Part shown: in pieces, positions 54,160-63,743 of the stretch
How positions within the stretch are numbered: the stretch's first letter is position 1
Layout of the letters: every line of letters starts with the position of its first letter
NCBI RefSeq assembly: GCF_900115775.1
Contig: NZ_FOXS01000001.1
Coordinates: 620,001-684,000 of the forward strand
Direction of reading: 5' to 3'
Length of the DNA: 64,000 nucleotides
Source: Hymenobacter arizonensis
GTDB lineage: Bacteria > Bacteroidota > Bacteroidia > Cytophagales > Hymenobacteraceae
Notes under the pieces: generated by a model
The model's database searches: none
What the model was told of the DNA's origin: nothing
The model's input: the letters and a program-made list of their open reading frames with translations, nothing else
Made by a program: the position numbers and the translations under genes

Positions 54160-56358
54160 TTATTTTTTCAAAGGCTTGAAGCTCACAGCCGCGCCGCCGC
54201 CGGCTGCGAGCTGCAGCTGCAGCGCCGACTTGCTGGTCACCGTGACCTTCCGAATCTGATAGGCCGTGGGGTTCTTCTCCCAATCAGCCCCTTTGCCGTC
54301 TGCGTAGATGGTGGCTGCGTAGCGCGTGCCGGGCGTGAGGAAGTCCAGCTGCACGGGCTGCCGGCGGGCCTGCTCGTCGGTGATGGCGCCGAGGTACCAC
54401 TCGTCCTTGCCCTTGGCTTTGCGGGCGATGGTGAGGTAGTCGCCGGGCTCGGCGGCCAGAATGCGGGTGTCGTCCCAATCCACGGGCACGTCCTTGATGA
54501 ACTGGAAGGCGTCGAGGCGCTGCTCGTAGGCTTCGGGCAGGTCGGCGGCCATTTGCAGGGGCGAGTACATGGTCACGTACAGGGCCAGCTGCTTGGCCAG
54601 GGTGGTGTGCACCTGCCGGCCCTTGTTCTGGGCGGGGTTCCAGCTTTCGAGCTTGATTTGGAAGATGCCGGGCGTGTAGTCCATGGGGCCGCCCATGAGG
54701 CGGGTGAAGGGCAGGATGGTTTCATGCTCGGGCGGGTTGCCGGTGCTCCAGGCGTTGAACTCGTTGCCGCGGGCGGCTTCGTTGGCCAGCCAGTTGGGGT
54801 AGGTGCGGTGCAGGCCAGTGGGGCGCACGGATTCGTGCATGTCCACCATGAGTTGGTTTTGAGCCATTTGGTCGGCTACGTGCACGTAGTGATTCACCAT
54901 CCACTGCCCGTCGTGGTGCTCGCCGCGCGGCACGATGCGGCCCACGTAGCCGGTTTTGGCCGCGTCGTAGCCGTACTGCTTCATGAAGCGGTAGGCGGCG
55001 TCCATGCGCCGCTCGTAGTTGGTGACCGAAGCCGAAGTTTCGTGGTGCATCATCAGCTTCACGTTTTTGCTGGCGGCGTAGCGCTGCAGCTCCTGCACGT
55101 CGAAGTCTGGGTAGGGCGTCACGAAGTCAAATACTTCCTCTTTCCAGTTGCCGGCCCAGTCTTCCCAGCCCACGTTCCAGCCTTCAACCAGCACGCTTTG
55201 CAGGCCGTGCTGGGCGGCAAAGTCGATGTAGCGCTTCACGTTGGCGGTGTTGGCGCCGTGGCGGCCGTTGGGCTTGAGGGCGGCCCAGTCGGTGCCGCGG
55301 AGCTTGAGGTTGCTGGCGTCGGAGTAGTTCCAGCTGGCTTTGTTGACGTGCATTTCCCACCACACGCCTACGAATTTTTGGGGCTGAATCCAACCCGTTT
55401 CGGCAATGGTGCTCGGCTCGTTCAGGTTCAGAATCAGCTTGGAGGCCAGGATGGCGGGGGCGTTGTCGGCTACCACCACCGTGCGCCAGGGCGTGTGCTC
55501 GGGCGTTTGCAGGTAGGCCTTGGCGCCGGTGGCGCCGGGCACGAGGTGGCTCCGCAGGCCGAAGGTTTGGGGGTTCACGTCCAGCATCAGGGCCGGGTAG
55601 TTGACCAGCGCCGCCTCGTGAATGTTGAGGTACAGCCCGTCGTCCGACTTCAACATCAATGGCGTCTGTATTCGGAGGGGGGCGGCTTTCAGCTGAATGG
55701 CCTCAATGGGCGTGGTATTCACCTCGCTCACCCGGCTGGTGGTGTAGGCGTACTCGTTGGAATCATAGTCGCCTGGAATCCAGAAAGCTTTGTGGTTGGC
55801 GGGCAGGTTGAACTCCGTTTGCTCGTCCTGCACTGTGAAATACGCCAAGTTGGGCTGCCGGGGAAACTCGTAGCGAAAGCCCACGCCGTCGGCAAACACC
55901 CGAAACACCACGTCTAGCAGGCGGCCGTTGGGTGTTGGCTGGCGCAAGTGCACCGTGAGCTGCTGGTAGTGGTTGCGAATGTTTTTCACCTCGCCCCACA
56001 CCGGCTGCCAGGTTTCGTCCACGTCCTTGGTTTCGCTGCTCACCACGGTTAATGGCCCATCGAAGCCCTGGCCATCGGCGAAGGCAACTCCCAGCCGCGA
56101 AGGGTTGATGGCAGGCTTGCCGCCGTAAGTGATGGAGTAAGTGGGCTGGCCAGTGGGCCCTAGGGCAAACGTCAGACTCACCTTGTCCAGACGGGCCGTG
56201 AGGGCGGTAGGAGCCTGCGCCCAGGCGCCGTAACCAGCCGCCAGCAGTAGCAGCACCAGCAGGAAGTTTATGCCGTGGGTGGGCAGGGGCGAAGATTGAA
56301 TCAGCGCTTTGCTCGGGAGAAAAGGGAAGCGAAAAAGCGGCAGCAAACGAGGCAGCAT
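54160..56358 (-). CDS. GH97 family glycoside hydrolase (SusB-like alpha-glucosidase)
   Basis: About 732 aa from ATG 56358, chosen for proximity to the hydrophobic signal segment (FLLVLLLLAAGYGAWAQ); ATG 56436 is also open. The N-terminal GH97 sandwich (KVSLTFALGPTGQPTYSITYGG) precedes the TIM barrel (WWEMHVNKASWNYSDASNLK, VLVEGWNVGWEDW, MMHHETSASVTNYERRM) and a C-terminal beta domain. GH97 SusB-type enzymes are inverting, calcium-dependent alpha-glucosidases that finish oligosaccharides made by SusG; some relatives are retaining alpha-galactosidases. The GH13 neighbour supports alpha-glucosidase. Confidence 0.95.
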   Translation of the reverse strand: MLPRLLPLFRFPFLPSKALIQSSPLPTHGINFLLVLLLLAAGYGAWAQAPTALTARLDKVSLTFALGPTGQPTYSITYGGKPAINPSRLGVAFADGQGFDGPLTVVSSETKDVDETWQPVWGEVKNIRNHYQQLTVHLRQPTPNGRLLDVVFRVFADGVGFRYEFPRQPNLAYFTVQDEQTEFNLPANHKAFWIPGDYDSNEYAYTTSRVSEVNTTPIEAIQLKAAPLRIQTPLMLKSDDGLYLNIHEAALVNYPALMLDVNPQTFGLRSHLVPGATGAKAYLQTPEHTPWRTVVVADNAPAILASKLILNLNEPSTIAETGWIQPQKFVGVWWEMHVNKASWNYSDASNLKLRGTDWAALKPNGRHGANTANVKRYIDFAAQHGLQSVLVEGWNVGWEDWAGNWKEEVFDFVTPYPDFDVQELQRYAASKNVKLMMHHETSASVTNYERRMDAAYRFMKQYGYDAAKTGYVGRIVPRGEHHDGQWMVNHYVHVADQMAQNQLMVDMHESVRPTGLHRTYPNWLANEAARGNEFNAWSTGNPPEHETILPFTRLMGGPMDYTPGIFQIKLESWNPAQNKGRQVHTTLAKQLALYVTMYSPLQMAADLPEAYEQRLDAFQFIKDVPVDWDDTRILAAEPGDYLTIARKAKGKDEWYLGAITDEQARRQPVQLDFLTPGTRYAATIYADGKGADWEKNPTAYQIRKVTVTSKSALQLQLAAGGGAAVSFKPLKK

Positions 56359-56809
56359 GGGCGGGATTTTAGAGAAGAATGCGTGGTGTCGTAACGGCTG
56401 CCGGAACCCGATGTTCGCGATTATGGCGGCTTCCATCAATCGTTTGCGGCGCTGTTATCAGCAAAAGTATGGGTCCTGCCCGCGCAGGCATACTTGTCAA
56501 AGCGGAGTATGAAAAATATTAACCAATAAGCCCATTATTACCATGAATTATAGATAGTTATGATAAGAATTATGCGTCGAAATATGAAGTCAATATGGCT
56601 GAGCGGGGCGTAATATTTGCCAAAAACAGTGACCCAGGCCTGCTGCCTGTCACCCCAAAACCTTCATTGATTGTCACAGTTCAGGCAGTGTGCCAACCGG
56701 CGCCGTGCCTTTGGCGCCAGGCGCATCGTGAGCGTTTCAGCTCTACTTCCGAGTCCGATTATAACACAGCGTAAATAGGCACAAGATGCACCGCCATGGG
56801 AGGCATTTA
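56359..56809 (-). promoter_or_regulatory. GH97 upstream region
   Basis: This 451-bp stretch has no gene. On the minus strand an exact -7 box TACTTTTG is at 56469-56462, preceded by a near-palindrome CCTGC-CCGC-GCAGG at about 56475-56488. A TTTG at 56501-56498 is 28 bases further up, longer than usual. The rest is mixed AT- and GC-rich sequence. Confidence 0.55.
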
Positions 56810-58441
56810 TCAAACCGCCTGAATGGCTTGGATGCGCGCTTCGAACTCCTCGTTGGGCAGGAGGGACCGGTTCTTGACCCGGGTTTTGTAGGTGTAAATC
56901 GTGTTGATGGAGTAACCCAGCATCCGGCTGATTTGCTCGCTGTCGTCGATGCCGAGCCGGATGAGGGCGAAGATGCGCAGCTCCGTGGTCAGGAGCTGGT
57001 CGTCGGGCAGGCGGATGCGGTCTTCTTCGCGAAACAGGGCGTTGAACTGGGCAATGAACTGAGGAAACAGCCGCAGGAAAACCGTGTCGAACCCCTTGAG
57101 CAGCTCGTTGCGCTCGGTCTTGATGTTGATGCCGTCGGCCAGCTTCTGCACGGCGGCGTATTGCTTGCTACCGAGCAGGCCGTCGACCCGCTTTTTCAGC
57201 GACTCCAGCTTGTCGATGTATTGGGAGTTGTTGTGGAAGTAATACCCGATGTATTCTTCCTTAATCTTGTTGGCTTCGTTCAGGCCCTGAACAAGCTGGC
57301 GCAACTCGTCGTTGCGCTCGCGCAGCTCCCCGTTGGTGGCCGCAATGAGCCGGCCCGCCCGACGCAGCTGCCGCAGCTGCCGGAAGCTAACCACTGCAAA
57401 CCCAATGACCACCACCGCAAGCGCCGACATGATGATGGCAAAGGTTTGCAAGGACTTGCGCTGTTGTTCAATGATGTTGATTTTCTGTCCTTCAATCACG
57501 GAGGAGAGCTGGCTCATTGCAATCTGGCGCTGCCGGGCGTTGTAAAACGTGGCCGCTTCGCGGGCTTCTTTGATGAAGGCGTAGGCGTTTTTCAAATCGC
57601 CCCGCCGGTAGCAGTAGTCGGAAACCTTGTAAATGGCGGTTGTTTCCTTGGTCGCCGATTTCAGGTCGGCAATGGCCGAGATTAGCAGCAGCTCCAAAGC
57701 CTTTTCGGGCTGGCCCGCCAGCTCGTAGAGGTAGGCCGTGGTGCTGGCGCTCACGGCCAGTTGGTGCAGGGTGAGGTGCGGCAGGCGCCGGATTTGCTTG
57801 AACACGGCCGTCCCACCCGCCAGGTTGTTGGTTTTCTGGGCCCGAAACGCCTGCACAGACAAGTAGTCGTAGGTGCCCGGCCGGCTAAATTGCAGGGCGG
57901 TATCGGCGTACGCCAGCGCCCGGCGGTTATAGATGGGGCGGTAGGTCAAGTCGCCGTTGAAAGCGCCCAGGTCGCTGTAGGCGCGGGCTTTCAGAAAATA
58001 GTAGCTGTACCGGTCGGCGGCGGTGAGCTGGCTGGGGCTCAGGCGCTCCAGAACGTCGAAGGTTTCTTTGAACAGCCCGGAGGAGAGCAGCACGAAAGCC
58101 AGCTTCAGCTTGGCTAGCTCAACTTTCTGTGGGTCTTGGAGTTGCTCGGCCAGCAGGGCTATTTTCTGGCTGTACACGAATGCCGAATCGTACTTGAACG
58201 CCTTGTATTCCTCATAGATGCGCAAGCCTAGGTCGAACTTCGTGTTGTCGTTTACTTCCGACGCCGCAAAATCGGCCGTGAGCACTGCAATGCGGTTAAA
58301 GCGTTGCCCATCGTATTCTCCTTTGTGCGTCAGGGCTTGGTTTAACTCCGTTAATAAGCTGTCGGTGGATGCTTCTTTGGACACTGCATAAGCTGGCAAG
58401 GCACTGAGCAGAAGGCAACACAGAACAAAAAAACACTTCAC
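56810..58441 (-). CDS. DUF6377 sensor-regulator (TPR, membrane helix, HTH-like)
   Basis: About 543 aa. The GTG at 58441 is preferred because TTG 58480 lies inside an exact -7 box. A signal peptide ([18 protein letters not shown]) leads into helical TPR-like repeats (about 30-300), a membrane segment ([22 protein letters not shown]), a coiled coil and the DUF6377 C-terminal domain ending in a LuxR-like HTH ([23 protein letters not shown]). In Bacteroidota these proteins accompany carbohydrate loci and are thought to sense the sugar and regulate transcription. It lies upstream of GH97 on the same strand and probably plays the SusR part. Confidence 0.9.
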   Translation of the reverse strand: MKCFFVLCCLLLSALPAYAVSKEASTDSLLTELNQALTHKGEYDGQRFNRIAVLTADFAASEVNDNTKFDLGLRIYEEYKAFKYDSAFVYSQKIALLAEQLQDPQKVELAKLKLAFVLLSSGLFKETFDVLERLSPSQLTAADRYSYYFLKARAYSDLGAFNGDLTYRPIYNRRALAYADTALQFSRPGTYDYLSVQAFRAQKTNNLAGGTAVFKQIRRLPHLTLHQLAVSASTTAYLYELAGQPEKALELLLISAIADLKSATKETTAIYKVSDYCYRRGDLKNAYAFIKEAREAATFYNARQRQIAMSQLSSVIEGQKINIIEQQRKSLQTFAIIMSALAVVVIGFAVVSFRQLRQLRRAGRLIAATNGELRERNDELRQLVQGLNEANKIKEEYIGYYFHNNSQYIDKLESLKKRVDGLLGSKQYAAVQKLADGINIKTERNELLKGFDTVFLRLFPQFIAQFNALFREEDRIRLPDDQLLTTELRIFALIRLGIDDSEQISRMLGYSINTIYTYKTRVKNRSLLPNEEFEARIQAIQAV

Positions 58442-58477
58442 CAAGGGAGAGCACCCATCATGGAAGCGGGCACTCAA

Positions 58478-58485
58478 CAAAACTA
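58478..58485 (-). promoter_or_regulatory. -7 box of the DUF6377 gene
   Basis: The minus strand reads TAGTTTTG exactly, overlapping the in-frame TTG at 58480. Transcription would begin downstream, which supports the GTG start at 58441. Confidence 0.6.
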
Positions 58486-58696
58486 ATGAATTGGGGAGGA
58501 CTGGCTGGGTACGTGCCTGCTTACTGCAAGAGCGAGCGAATCGTAATCTTGGCTACACTAACAGGTGCGTGTGAACAGTGAGCGAATAAGTAGTTGTTTG
58601 CGCTCTGCATGACTTCCTTATTTACACGGTCCACACGCGCTAGCTCGATGAGTGGCTAAGCAGATTATTCTCACTTGGCTGTCCTGACCTGAATTC

Positions 58697-59287
58697 TTAA
58701 TATCCTGTTGGCGAAAGTGGACACTGAGCCAACTGTGCCGCTAGCTCAGAAGGAGACAACCCTTCTAAGGCTAACAAAGCTTCGTAAGGGTCGCCCGGTA
58801 AGTTGAGCAGGCGCGCAAACGCGGGCTCAGTTTTCAATCCTTGCTGCTTGAGGCGGTGTATTGCCGTGCGCCAAGCTTCGCCGCCTACCTCCAAAATGGC
58901 TGCTTCCACTACCAAATGGCGGAAGGCGTATTGCTGATTCGTGGGAAGGGCCTGGCCAAATACTTCTATTGCTACACCGTCGTAGCGAAAACTGCTCACA
59001 ATGGACTCATAACCTCTACTTGTAGTGTGTTTTATGTGAAAATTGTCTAAGTGGCCGTAGAGGTTTTGTAGCAAGATTGTGAAGCTAGCTTGGCTTGAGA
59101 GACTCACTTCGCAGATGATATCTAAATCACTGTCTGGCACATCAACAGCTAGTGGAATGGTGCCAGCCAATACCGGGTCGAAGGGGAGTAGCCTAGACCA
59201 AACCGCAAGCTCTTCCAGAACTTGGTAAGCGTGCTGTTGTCGACAATTGCCCTTTTGCAAGTAATGCGGGTTCTTCCAGTCTTGCAT
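58697..59287 (-). CDS. DUF4269 family nucleotidyltransferase-like protein
   Basis: A 196-aa soluble protein of the DUF4269 family. An NTase-like core shows LAGTIPLAVDVPDSDLDIICEV, with acidic residues placed as in the minimal nucleotidyltransferase fold, then FQ-type strands and VAIEVFGQALPTNQQYAF. The C-terminal part is helical (EALLALEGLSPSELAAQL). Its nucleotide substrate and target are unknown. It is a single gene. Confidence 0.9.
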   Translation of the reverse strand: MQDWKNPHYLQKGNCRQQHAYQVLEELAVWSRLLPFDPVLAGTIPLAVDVPDSDLDIICEVSLSSQASFTILLQNLYGHLDNFHIKHTTSRGYESIVSSFRYDGVAIEVFGQALPTNQQYAFRHLVVEAAILEVGGEAWRTAIHRLKQQGLKTEPAFARLLNLPGDPYEALLALEGLSPSELAAQLAQCPLSPTGY

Positions 59288-59433
59288 TTACATCAGGGTT
59301 AGAGCTTTACATGCTAGAATCCGCTGCCGTTTACTCCGTGACTCAATCAGGGAACCAGGTTGTCCTATAAAGAATAGTACCTGATGGCGCTCGGACAAAC
59401 GACGTTGACTCGCACCCCTCGTAAGCGCGGGAT

Positions 59434-60147
59434 TTAGCACTGCTGTTCCTTTAGATAACGGCTCATGTCGAGCAGGCGGCGCTCTACCTGGGCCAGCAAG
59501 TCGGCGGGCACGGGAATCTGCACGCCGTTTCGGGTGAAGAGGTAGCGCACCAGGGCCGTGAGCTCGCGCAGCTCGTCGTGAAGATGGGTGCGCAGCTGCT
59601 CCCAGCGCTCTAAGCCGGCCGGGGGCTGGGCCTGGCAGGCAAGGCGCACGCCAATGGCTTGGCTCACCAGCGCGGCCAGGTGGTCTAGGCCCTGCTGCTC
59701 GGCGGCGCTGAAGGTGCGGGGCTGGCGGTCGATGATGCAGAGCGTGCCCAGGGGGCGCTGGTCGGGCAGGCGCAGCAGGGCCCCGGCATAAAAGCGCAGT
59801 TCGTTGCTTTCGGCCGCGTGGAGCGCTTCGGTCGGGAGCGTGGCACTGGTTTCGACGGCCAGGTCGTGGTAAACCACGGCGCGGGCCTTCTCAACGGCCG
59901 TGGCGCATAGGGCCTCCATGCGGGGCTGGCGGTCGTTGCCGGGCATACCAAAGTTGGCGGGGTAGAGCACCTCGCTTTCTTCGACCACTGCGATAAGGGA
60001 AATGGGCAGACTAAACACCTGAGCCGTCAGGGCCACGAACTCATCGAACAGGGGCTCGATAAGGGTTGGCAGCACGTCGTGGGCCCGCAAGCTGCGCAGG
60101 CGCTCCGATTCTTCGTCGGGCAACAGGGGATTGGCAGAGTCAGACAT
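59434..60147 (-). CDS. GAF domain sensor protein
   Basis: A 237-aa soluble protein. The central GAF domain (about 25-170) shows LTAQVFSLPISLIAVVEESEV, the Cys-containing CATAVEKARAVVYHDLAVE, and LRFYAGALLRLPDQRPLGTLCIID. The C-terminus is helical (LRTHLHDELRELTALVRYLF) and may dimerise. No kinase or output domain is attached, so it probably works with a separate partner. The ligand is unknown. Confidence 0.9.
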   Translation of the reverse strand: MSDSANPLLPDEESERLRSLRAHDVLPTLIEPLFDEFVALTAQVFSLPISLIAVVEESEVLYPANFGMPGNDRQPRMEALCATAVEKARAVVYHDLAVETSATLPTEALHAAESNELRFYAGALLRLPDQRPLGTLCIIDRQPRTFSAAEQQGLDHLAALVSQAIGVRLACQAQPPAGLERWEQLRTHLHDELRELTALVRYLFTRNGVQIPVPADLLAQVERRLLDMSRYLKEQQC

Positions 60148-60537
60148 AGAGGAAGGAGTAGTAACGCAGGAAAGTCAGTGCATAACAGCGCACTGGTTCC
60201 AAGCAACCCGGTTGTACCGGGAGTTTGCCGACTTGGTTGCCGGCAGGTGGCCGTACTCGCTTGCCCTTATGGAATTGAGCCTCCTGCTTCCGCACCTGGC
60301 CAACCTTCCCCGCTTGCCCAGAGTATTGAAGAAGTTGGGCATGAAGCCCGAACTTGCCTGCCAGCGCATCTGGGCCACGCGGGTTGCGCTGGTGCCGCCA
60401 TTGCGCATGGTTGGTAGCAGGGCTGAACTTGTGCGGGGCGACTGGGTTATGGTCACGGTTTTCGGCGGCTCCACTTATGGGGAGGCATGCTGCTGGAAAC
60501 AGCTGGTAAAAACGTTTAATTAACAGGCAGTAAACTG
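60148..60537. other. 390-bp intergenic region
   Basis: The stretch contains an open plus-strand frame (60131-60523) that overlaps the start of the GAF gene antisense and has no recognised domain or promoter. No terminator or palindrome was seen. Confidence 0.35.
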
Positions 60538-61326
60538 ATGAAATCGACCCTTCTTCTCGCGGCTGTGCTAGCTGCTTTTGCAATTCCGGCGCAGGCCCAA
60601 ACCACCTCTACTGCCGCCGCGCCACGCGCGGCCGCCGACCAAATTGCCACCAAAAAAGGTCCTCTCACGATGCAGCCCATCACGCACGGCAGCGTGGTAT
60701 TTACCTGGAACGGCAAAACCATTTACGTGGACCCCTACGGCGGTGCGGAGGCCTACGCCGGGCTGGCCGCACCCGATGTTATCCTTATCACCGACATTCA
60801 CGGCGACCATATGGACCCCAAGACGCTGGCGGGCCTCTCCGTGGGCAAGGCCCTGATGGTGGTGCCCCAAGCCGTGGCCAATGAGCTGCCGGCGGAGTAT
60901 AAAGCGCAGGTGCGCATCCTCAACAATGGTCAGCGGCTCGACACGTTGGGCATGGTGGTTTCGGCCATTCCGATGTACAACCTGCCCGAAGCGGCCGACG
61001 CCCGACACCCCAAAGGCCGGGGCAACGGCTATGTGCTGACCCTGGGCGGTAAAACCGTATACCTGTCCGGCGACACCGAAGACATTGCCGAGATGCGCGC
61101 CCTCAAGGGCATCGACGTGGCGTTTGTGTGCATGAACCTGCCTTATACTATGGACGTGAACCAGGCCGCGCAGGGAGTATTGGCCTTTAAGCCGGGCATT
61201 GTGTACCCGTACCACTACCGCGGCCAAAGCGGCCTGAGCGACGTAGGCGCCTTCAAGAAAACGGTGAACACAGCCAACAAGAAAATTGACGTGCGGCTGC
61301 GCAACTGGTATCCGGCGGCCAAATAG
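60538..61326 (+). CDS. Secreted MBL-fold metal-dependent hydrolase
   Basis: A 262-aa protein with a signal peptide (KSTLLLAAVLAAFAIPAQA). It has the metallo-beta-lactamase fold of the UPF0173/UlaG-like kind: ITHGSVVFTWNGKTIYVDPYGG, ILITDIHGDHMD, VYLSGDTEDIAEM and VYPYHYRGQ. The usual metal motif HxHxDH reads D-I-H-G-D-H here, with Asp in the first His position. The Asp-His-Asp of the other metal ligands is kept. Substrate unknown; lactonase-like or phosphoesterase activity is possible. Confidence 0.88.
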   Translation: MKSTLLLAAVLAAFAIPAQAQTTSTAAAPRAAADQIATKKGPLTMQPITHGSVVFTWNGKTIYVDPYGGAEAYAGLAAPDVILITDIHGDHMDPKTLAGLSVGKALMVVPQAVANELPAEYKAQVRILNNGQRLDTLGMVVSAIPMYNLPEAADARHPKGRGNGYVLTLGGKTVYLSGDTEDIAEMRALKGIDVAFVCMNLPYTMDVNQAAQGVLAFKPGIVYPYHYRGQSGLSDVGAFKKTVNTANKKIDVRLRNWYPAAK

Positions 61327-61393
61327 GCTGATAACTGGCTGAAGCAGTTAGCGCCGAGGGGGAATAACTATACTACAGGAATGCGCCTCGCCT

Positions 61394-61540
61394 TCATAAG
61401 GCGTGGTCAGATTTTACATTCTGGCCCGACCAAATCTGGCGGGCGGTCCAATCCTGGGCAGGGGGAGCCCAAAAGGCGTCGCTGGCAGGCAACCCCAGCG
61501 GCAGAAACGCGGTGGTGCAGAGGTAGAGGCCACCGATGAA
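61394..61540 (-). pseudogene. DUF2264 C-terminal fragment
   Basis: On the minus strand the frame ending at the tga 61396-61394 reads FIGGLYLCTTAFLPLGLPASD, then WAPPAQDWTARQIWSGQNVKSDHAL split across positions. This matches the end of DUF2264 proteins (AFLPLGLPA, IWSGQ, ADHAL). The body of the gene is missing; its upstream edge joins a response-regulator fragment. Confidence 0.7.
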
Positions 61541-61665
61541 AATTCAAACAGCCGCTGCCCCATCTGGCCATCGTAAGCCACTTCCAACTCATAGCCCTCG
61601 CTTTCTATGCCCTGGCGGATAAAAGAGACTAAGCTTACTTCATCTTCAACCAGGAGTATTTTTTC
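61541..61665 (-). pseudogene. Response regulator receiver-domain fragment
   Basis: The minus strand reads KILLVEDEVSLVSF, then IRQGIESEGYELEVAYDGQ, then MGQRLFE, the opening of an OmpR-type response regulator receiver domain with its acidic pair. The start codon is absent and the domain breaks off before the phospho-acceptor Asp, switching frame into a DUF2264 tail at about 61540. Confidence 0.75.
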
Positions 61666-62225
61666 AAAGCAGACACTTTTCGGGGCCTCTACGCGGGGGC
61701 AGCTAGTGGGAAATTAACATGGTGCAGGGCCTGCGGGCCAAGCCGCCTTTCCGATGGTGTATGTTTAGTGGGTGCACGCTCGGCTCATTCCGCGGTTTCT
61801 ACATCCTGCGATTTCTACAGGTCCAGGAGTTCGATTTAGTTTAGCCTGCCGGGTTCATCTGGCTACCCGCCAAGAGGCGAAACGGCCGAAAGGACGAACG
61901 TAGCGTAGCCAATCATAGAGTTGCCTACCTACTATTTAGGCAGCGAAAACCGTGGAATCTTCTTGTTGGCAATTAGCATCAGTAGCAACTCAGCATCCTA
62001 AAGCGTAAATTAGAGTATAAGGTCCGAATCCCGATTCGTGTATTATTCTTGTAATAATCTTGCGCGAAAATTAGAAAATTATATATTCAAAACCGGCCTC
62101 CCTGCTCCAGGCGTGCACGTATGGTAGGAAGCGGAATTACTGCCTGGCAAGCAGCTGCCTAATTCTTTCTTTACCCTGTGTGTGCGGCGCAATGGTTCGT
62201 TGGCCGTTATTATCACTCTATAGTT
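61666..62225. other. Non-coding region before DUF937-OmpA gene
   Basis: This 560-bp stretch has no convincing gene. The first half may be decayed coding sequence connected with the adjacent pseudogenes. The part from about 61980 to 62100 is AT-rich and probably contains the promoter of the next gene, though no exact -7 box was identified. Confidence 0.45.
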
Positions 62226-63668
62226 ATGAAAAACGACGTCGTTGAAACGGTCAAAGCGTGCTTTACCAGTAATGTAATCGCGCAGCTCAGCATCCAGGTC
62301 GACGAGACGGAGCCCAACGTACGAAAAGCCACTAACAAATCGGTGCCGCTGGTCTTAAAAGGCTTGTTGAACAGACTGGACCGCGGGTTTGCGCCCGAGG
62401 TTCTGTTTGAGCTGGGGCAGGCCGCCCACGCCGCCGATGTTCTCAAACAGCTGGCCACCGCCCATAACACGGTCTGGAGCGAGTCGGGCACTAACCTGCT
62501 GCCCGACCTGCTCGGCGATTCCTATCGGGCCAACGTCAGCCAGATTGCCGTGGGCACCAGCATTCGGCCCTCGGCCAGCGGCGCACTCCTGCAGGCAGTG
62601 GCCACGGCTGTGCTGGGCGTGCTGGGCAAAACCGCTGCGGAAAACGAGTTTGGCCCCACCGAGCTCGCGGGGTGGCTGCGCGAGCAGAGCTCCACCGTTG
62701 GGTCGGCCCTGCTGAAAGATGCCATCGAATCCGCCTTGGTGTCGCCGCCCGGCGCGCGTCAGGTGCCCGAGGTTGAGCCCGAGCGCGCGGTGGTCCGGCA
62801 GCCCATCGCGGGCGTGCCAGCCCTGCAGGCGGCTGCCCCCTGGGCCCCCCAAGCCGCCGAGCCCGCCCCGGCCGATTCTTCGTCCTTTCGGTGGCAGTGG
62901 GGCGCGCTGATTCTGCTGGCAGTGTGTCTGGGGTATATTTTCGGCACCGGGCAAGCCAGCAAAAAATTATCTGATGAAGCTTTCATTCAGGACGAGACCA
63001 CGGCCACGGGCGGCAGCCAGCGCCTGGCCGGCCTGACCCCCGGCTCCCGAACCGGCAGTGGCAGCACCGGCCCCGTTGGCCCCGACGCCGACGCGAGCCG
63101 TTCGGCCGCACCAAGCACGGCCAGCCGGGAAGCCTCGCCGGCACCCGTGATGCAGGCGGGCCGCTACGACAAAGCCAGCGACCGCTACATCTACGACACC
63201 GGCCAGCCCATTACGCTCACCCTGCCCAACGGCACCCGCCAGCAAGTGGGCTCCAACTCTACCGAAAACCGCCTGTATACTTTCCTGAGCTCCTCGGAGG
63301 AAGTCGATTCGGTGAACCGCACCAAGGGTTGGATTAACTTCGACCGCGTCAACTTCGAAGCGGGCAAGGCCGTGCTTACGCCCGAGTCGGCGGAGCAGCT
63401 CGGCAACATGGCGGTGATTCTAAATTCCTTCCCGAATTCCATGGTCAAGATTGGCGGCTACACCGATAGCACCGGCGATGCCGAACTCAACTACCGGTTG
63501 AGCGATGAGCGCGCCCACACGGCCATGCTCGCCTTGGCCAAGCGCGGCGTAAACCCCATCCGCCTGCAAGCCAAGGGCTATGGCCCCCGCTACTTCGTGA
63601 TGCCCAACAACACCCCCGTCAACCGGTCGCTCAACCGGCGCGTGAGTATTCGGGTGGTGAAGAAATAA
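62226..63668 (+). CDS. DUF937-OmpA fusion membrane protein
   Basis: 480 aa from ATG 62226. The N-terminal ~190 residues resemble DUF937: KNDVVETVKACFTSNVIAQLS, VPLVLKGLLNRL and LLPDLLGDSYRANVSQIA. A single membrane helix (WGALILLAVCLGYIFGTG) follows a Pro/Ala linker, then a Gly/Ser/Thr-rich spacer and a C-terminal OmpA-like peptidoglycan-binding domain (about 360-480): WINFDRVNFEAGKAVL, KIGGYTDSTGDAELN, RLSDERAHTAMLALAKRGV and SLNRRVSIRVVKK. It probably tethers the inner membrane to the cell wall. Confidence 0.9.
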   Translation: MKNDVVETVKACFTSNVIAQLSIQVDETEPNVRKATNKSVPLVLKGLLNRLDRGFAPEVLFELGQAAHAADVLKQLATAHNTVWSESGTNLLPDLLGDSYRANVSQIAVGTSIRPSASGALLQAVATAVLGVLGKTAAENEFGPTELAGWLREQSSTVGSALLKDAIESALVSPPGARQVPEVEPERAVVRQPIAGVPALQAAAPWAPQAAEPAPADSSSFRWQWGALILLAVCLGYIFGTGQASKKLSDEAFIQDETTATGGSQRLAGLTPGSRTGSGSTGPVGPDADASRSAAPSTASREASPAPVMQAGRYDKASDRYIYDTGQPITLTLPNGTRQQVGSNSTENRLYTFLSSSEEVDSVNRTKGWINFDRVNFEAGKAVLTPESAEQLGNMAVILNSFPNSMVKIGGYTDSTGDAELNYRLSDERAHTAMLALAKRGVNPIRLQAKGYGPRYFVMPNNTPVNRSLNRRVSIRVVKK

Positions 63669-63688
63669 AGAACCTGACGCATACGGCT

Positions 63689-63732
63689 AGCAGCTGAGCG
63701 AAACGCTGATTTCAACGTTTCGCTCAGCTGCT
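63689..63732. terminator. Bidirectional terminator
   Basis: A 17-bp perfect stem (AGCAGCTGAGCGAAACG / CGTTTCGCTCAGCTGCT) with a ten-base loop between the convergent DUF937-OmpA and map genes. Confidence 0.88.
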
Positions 63733-63743
63733 TTGGCTTTCAC

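Noticed and set aside
53113..55917. A 934-codon open frame on the plus strand
   Set aside because: It lies antisense to GH97 and GH13, which have complete catalytic motifs; its composition (Val/Gly/His-rich) is the usual result of reading GC-rich genes in reverse.
60131..60523. 130-codon plus-strand frame before the MBL-fold gene
   Set aside because: No family, overlaps the GAF start antisense and has no promoter box; kept only as an uncertain gap note.
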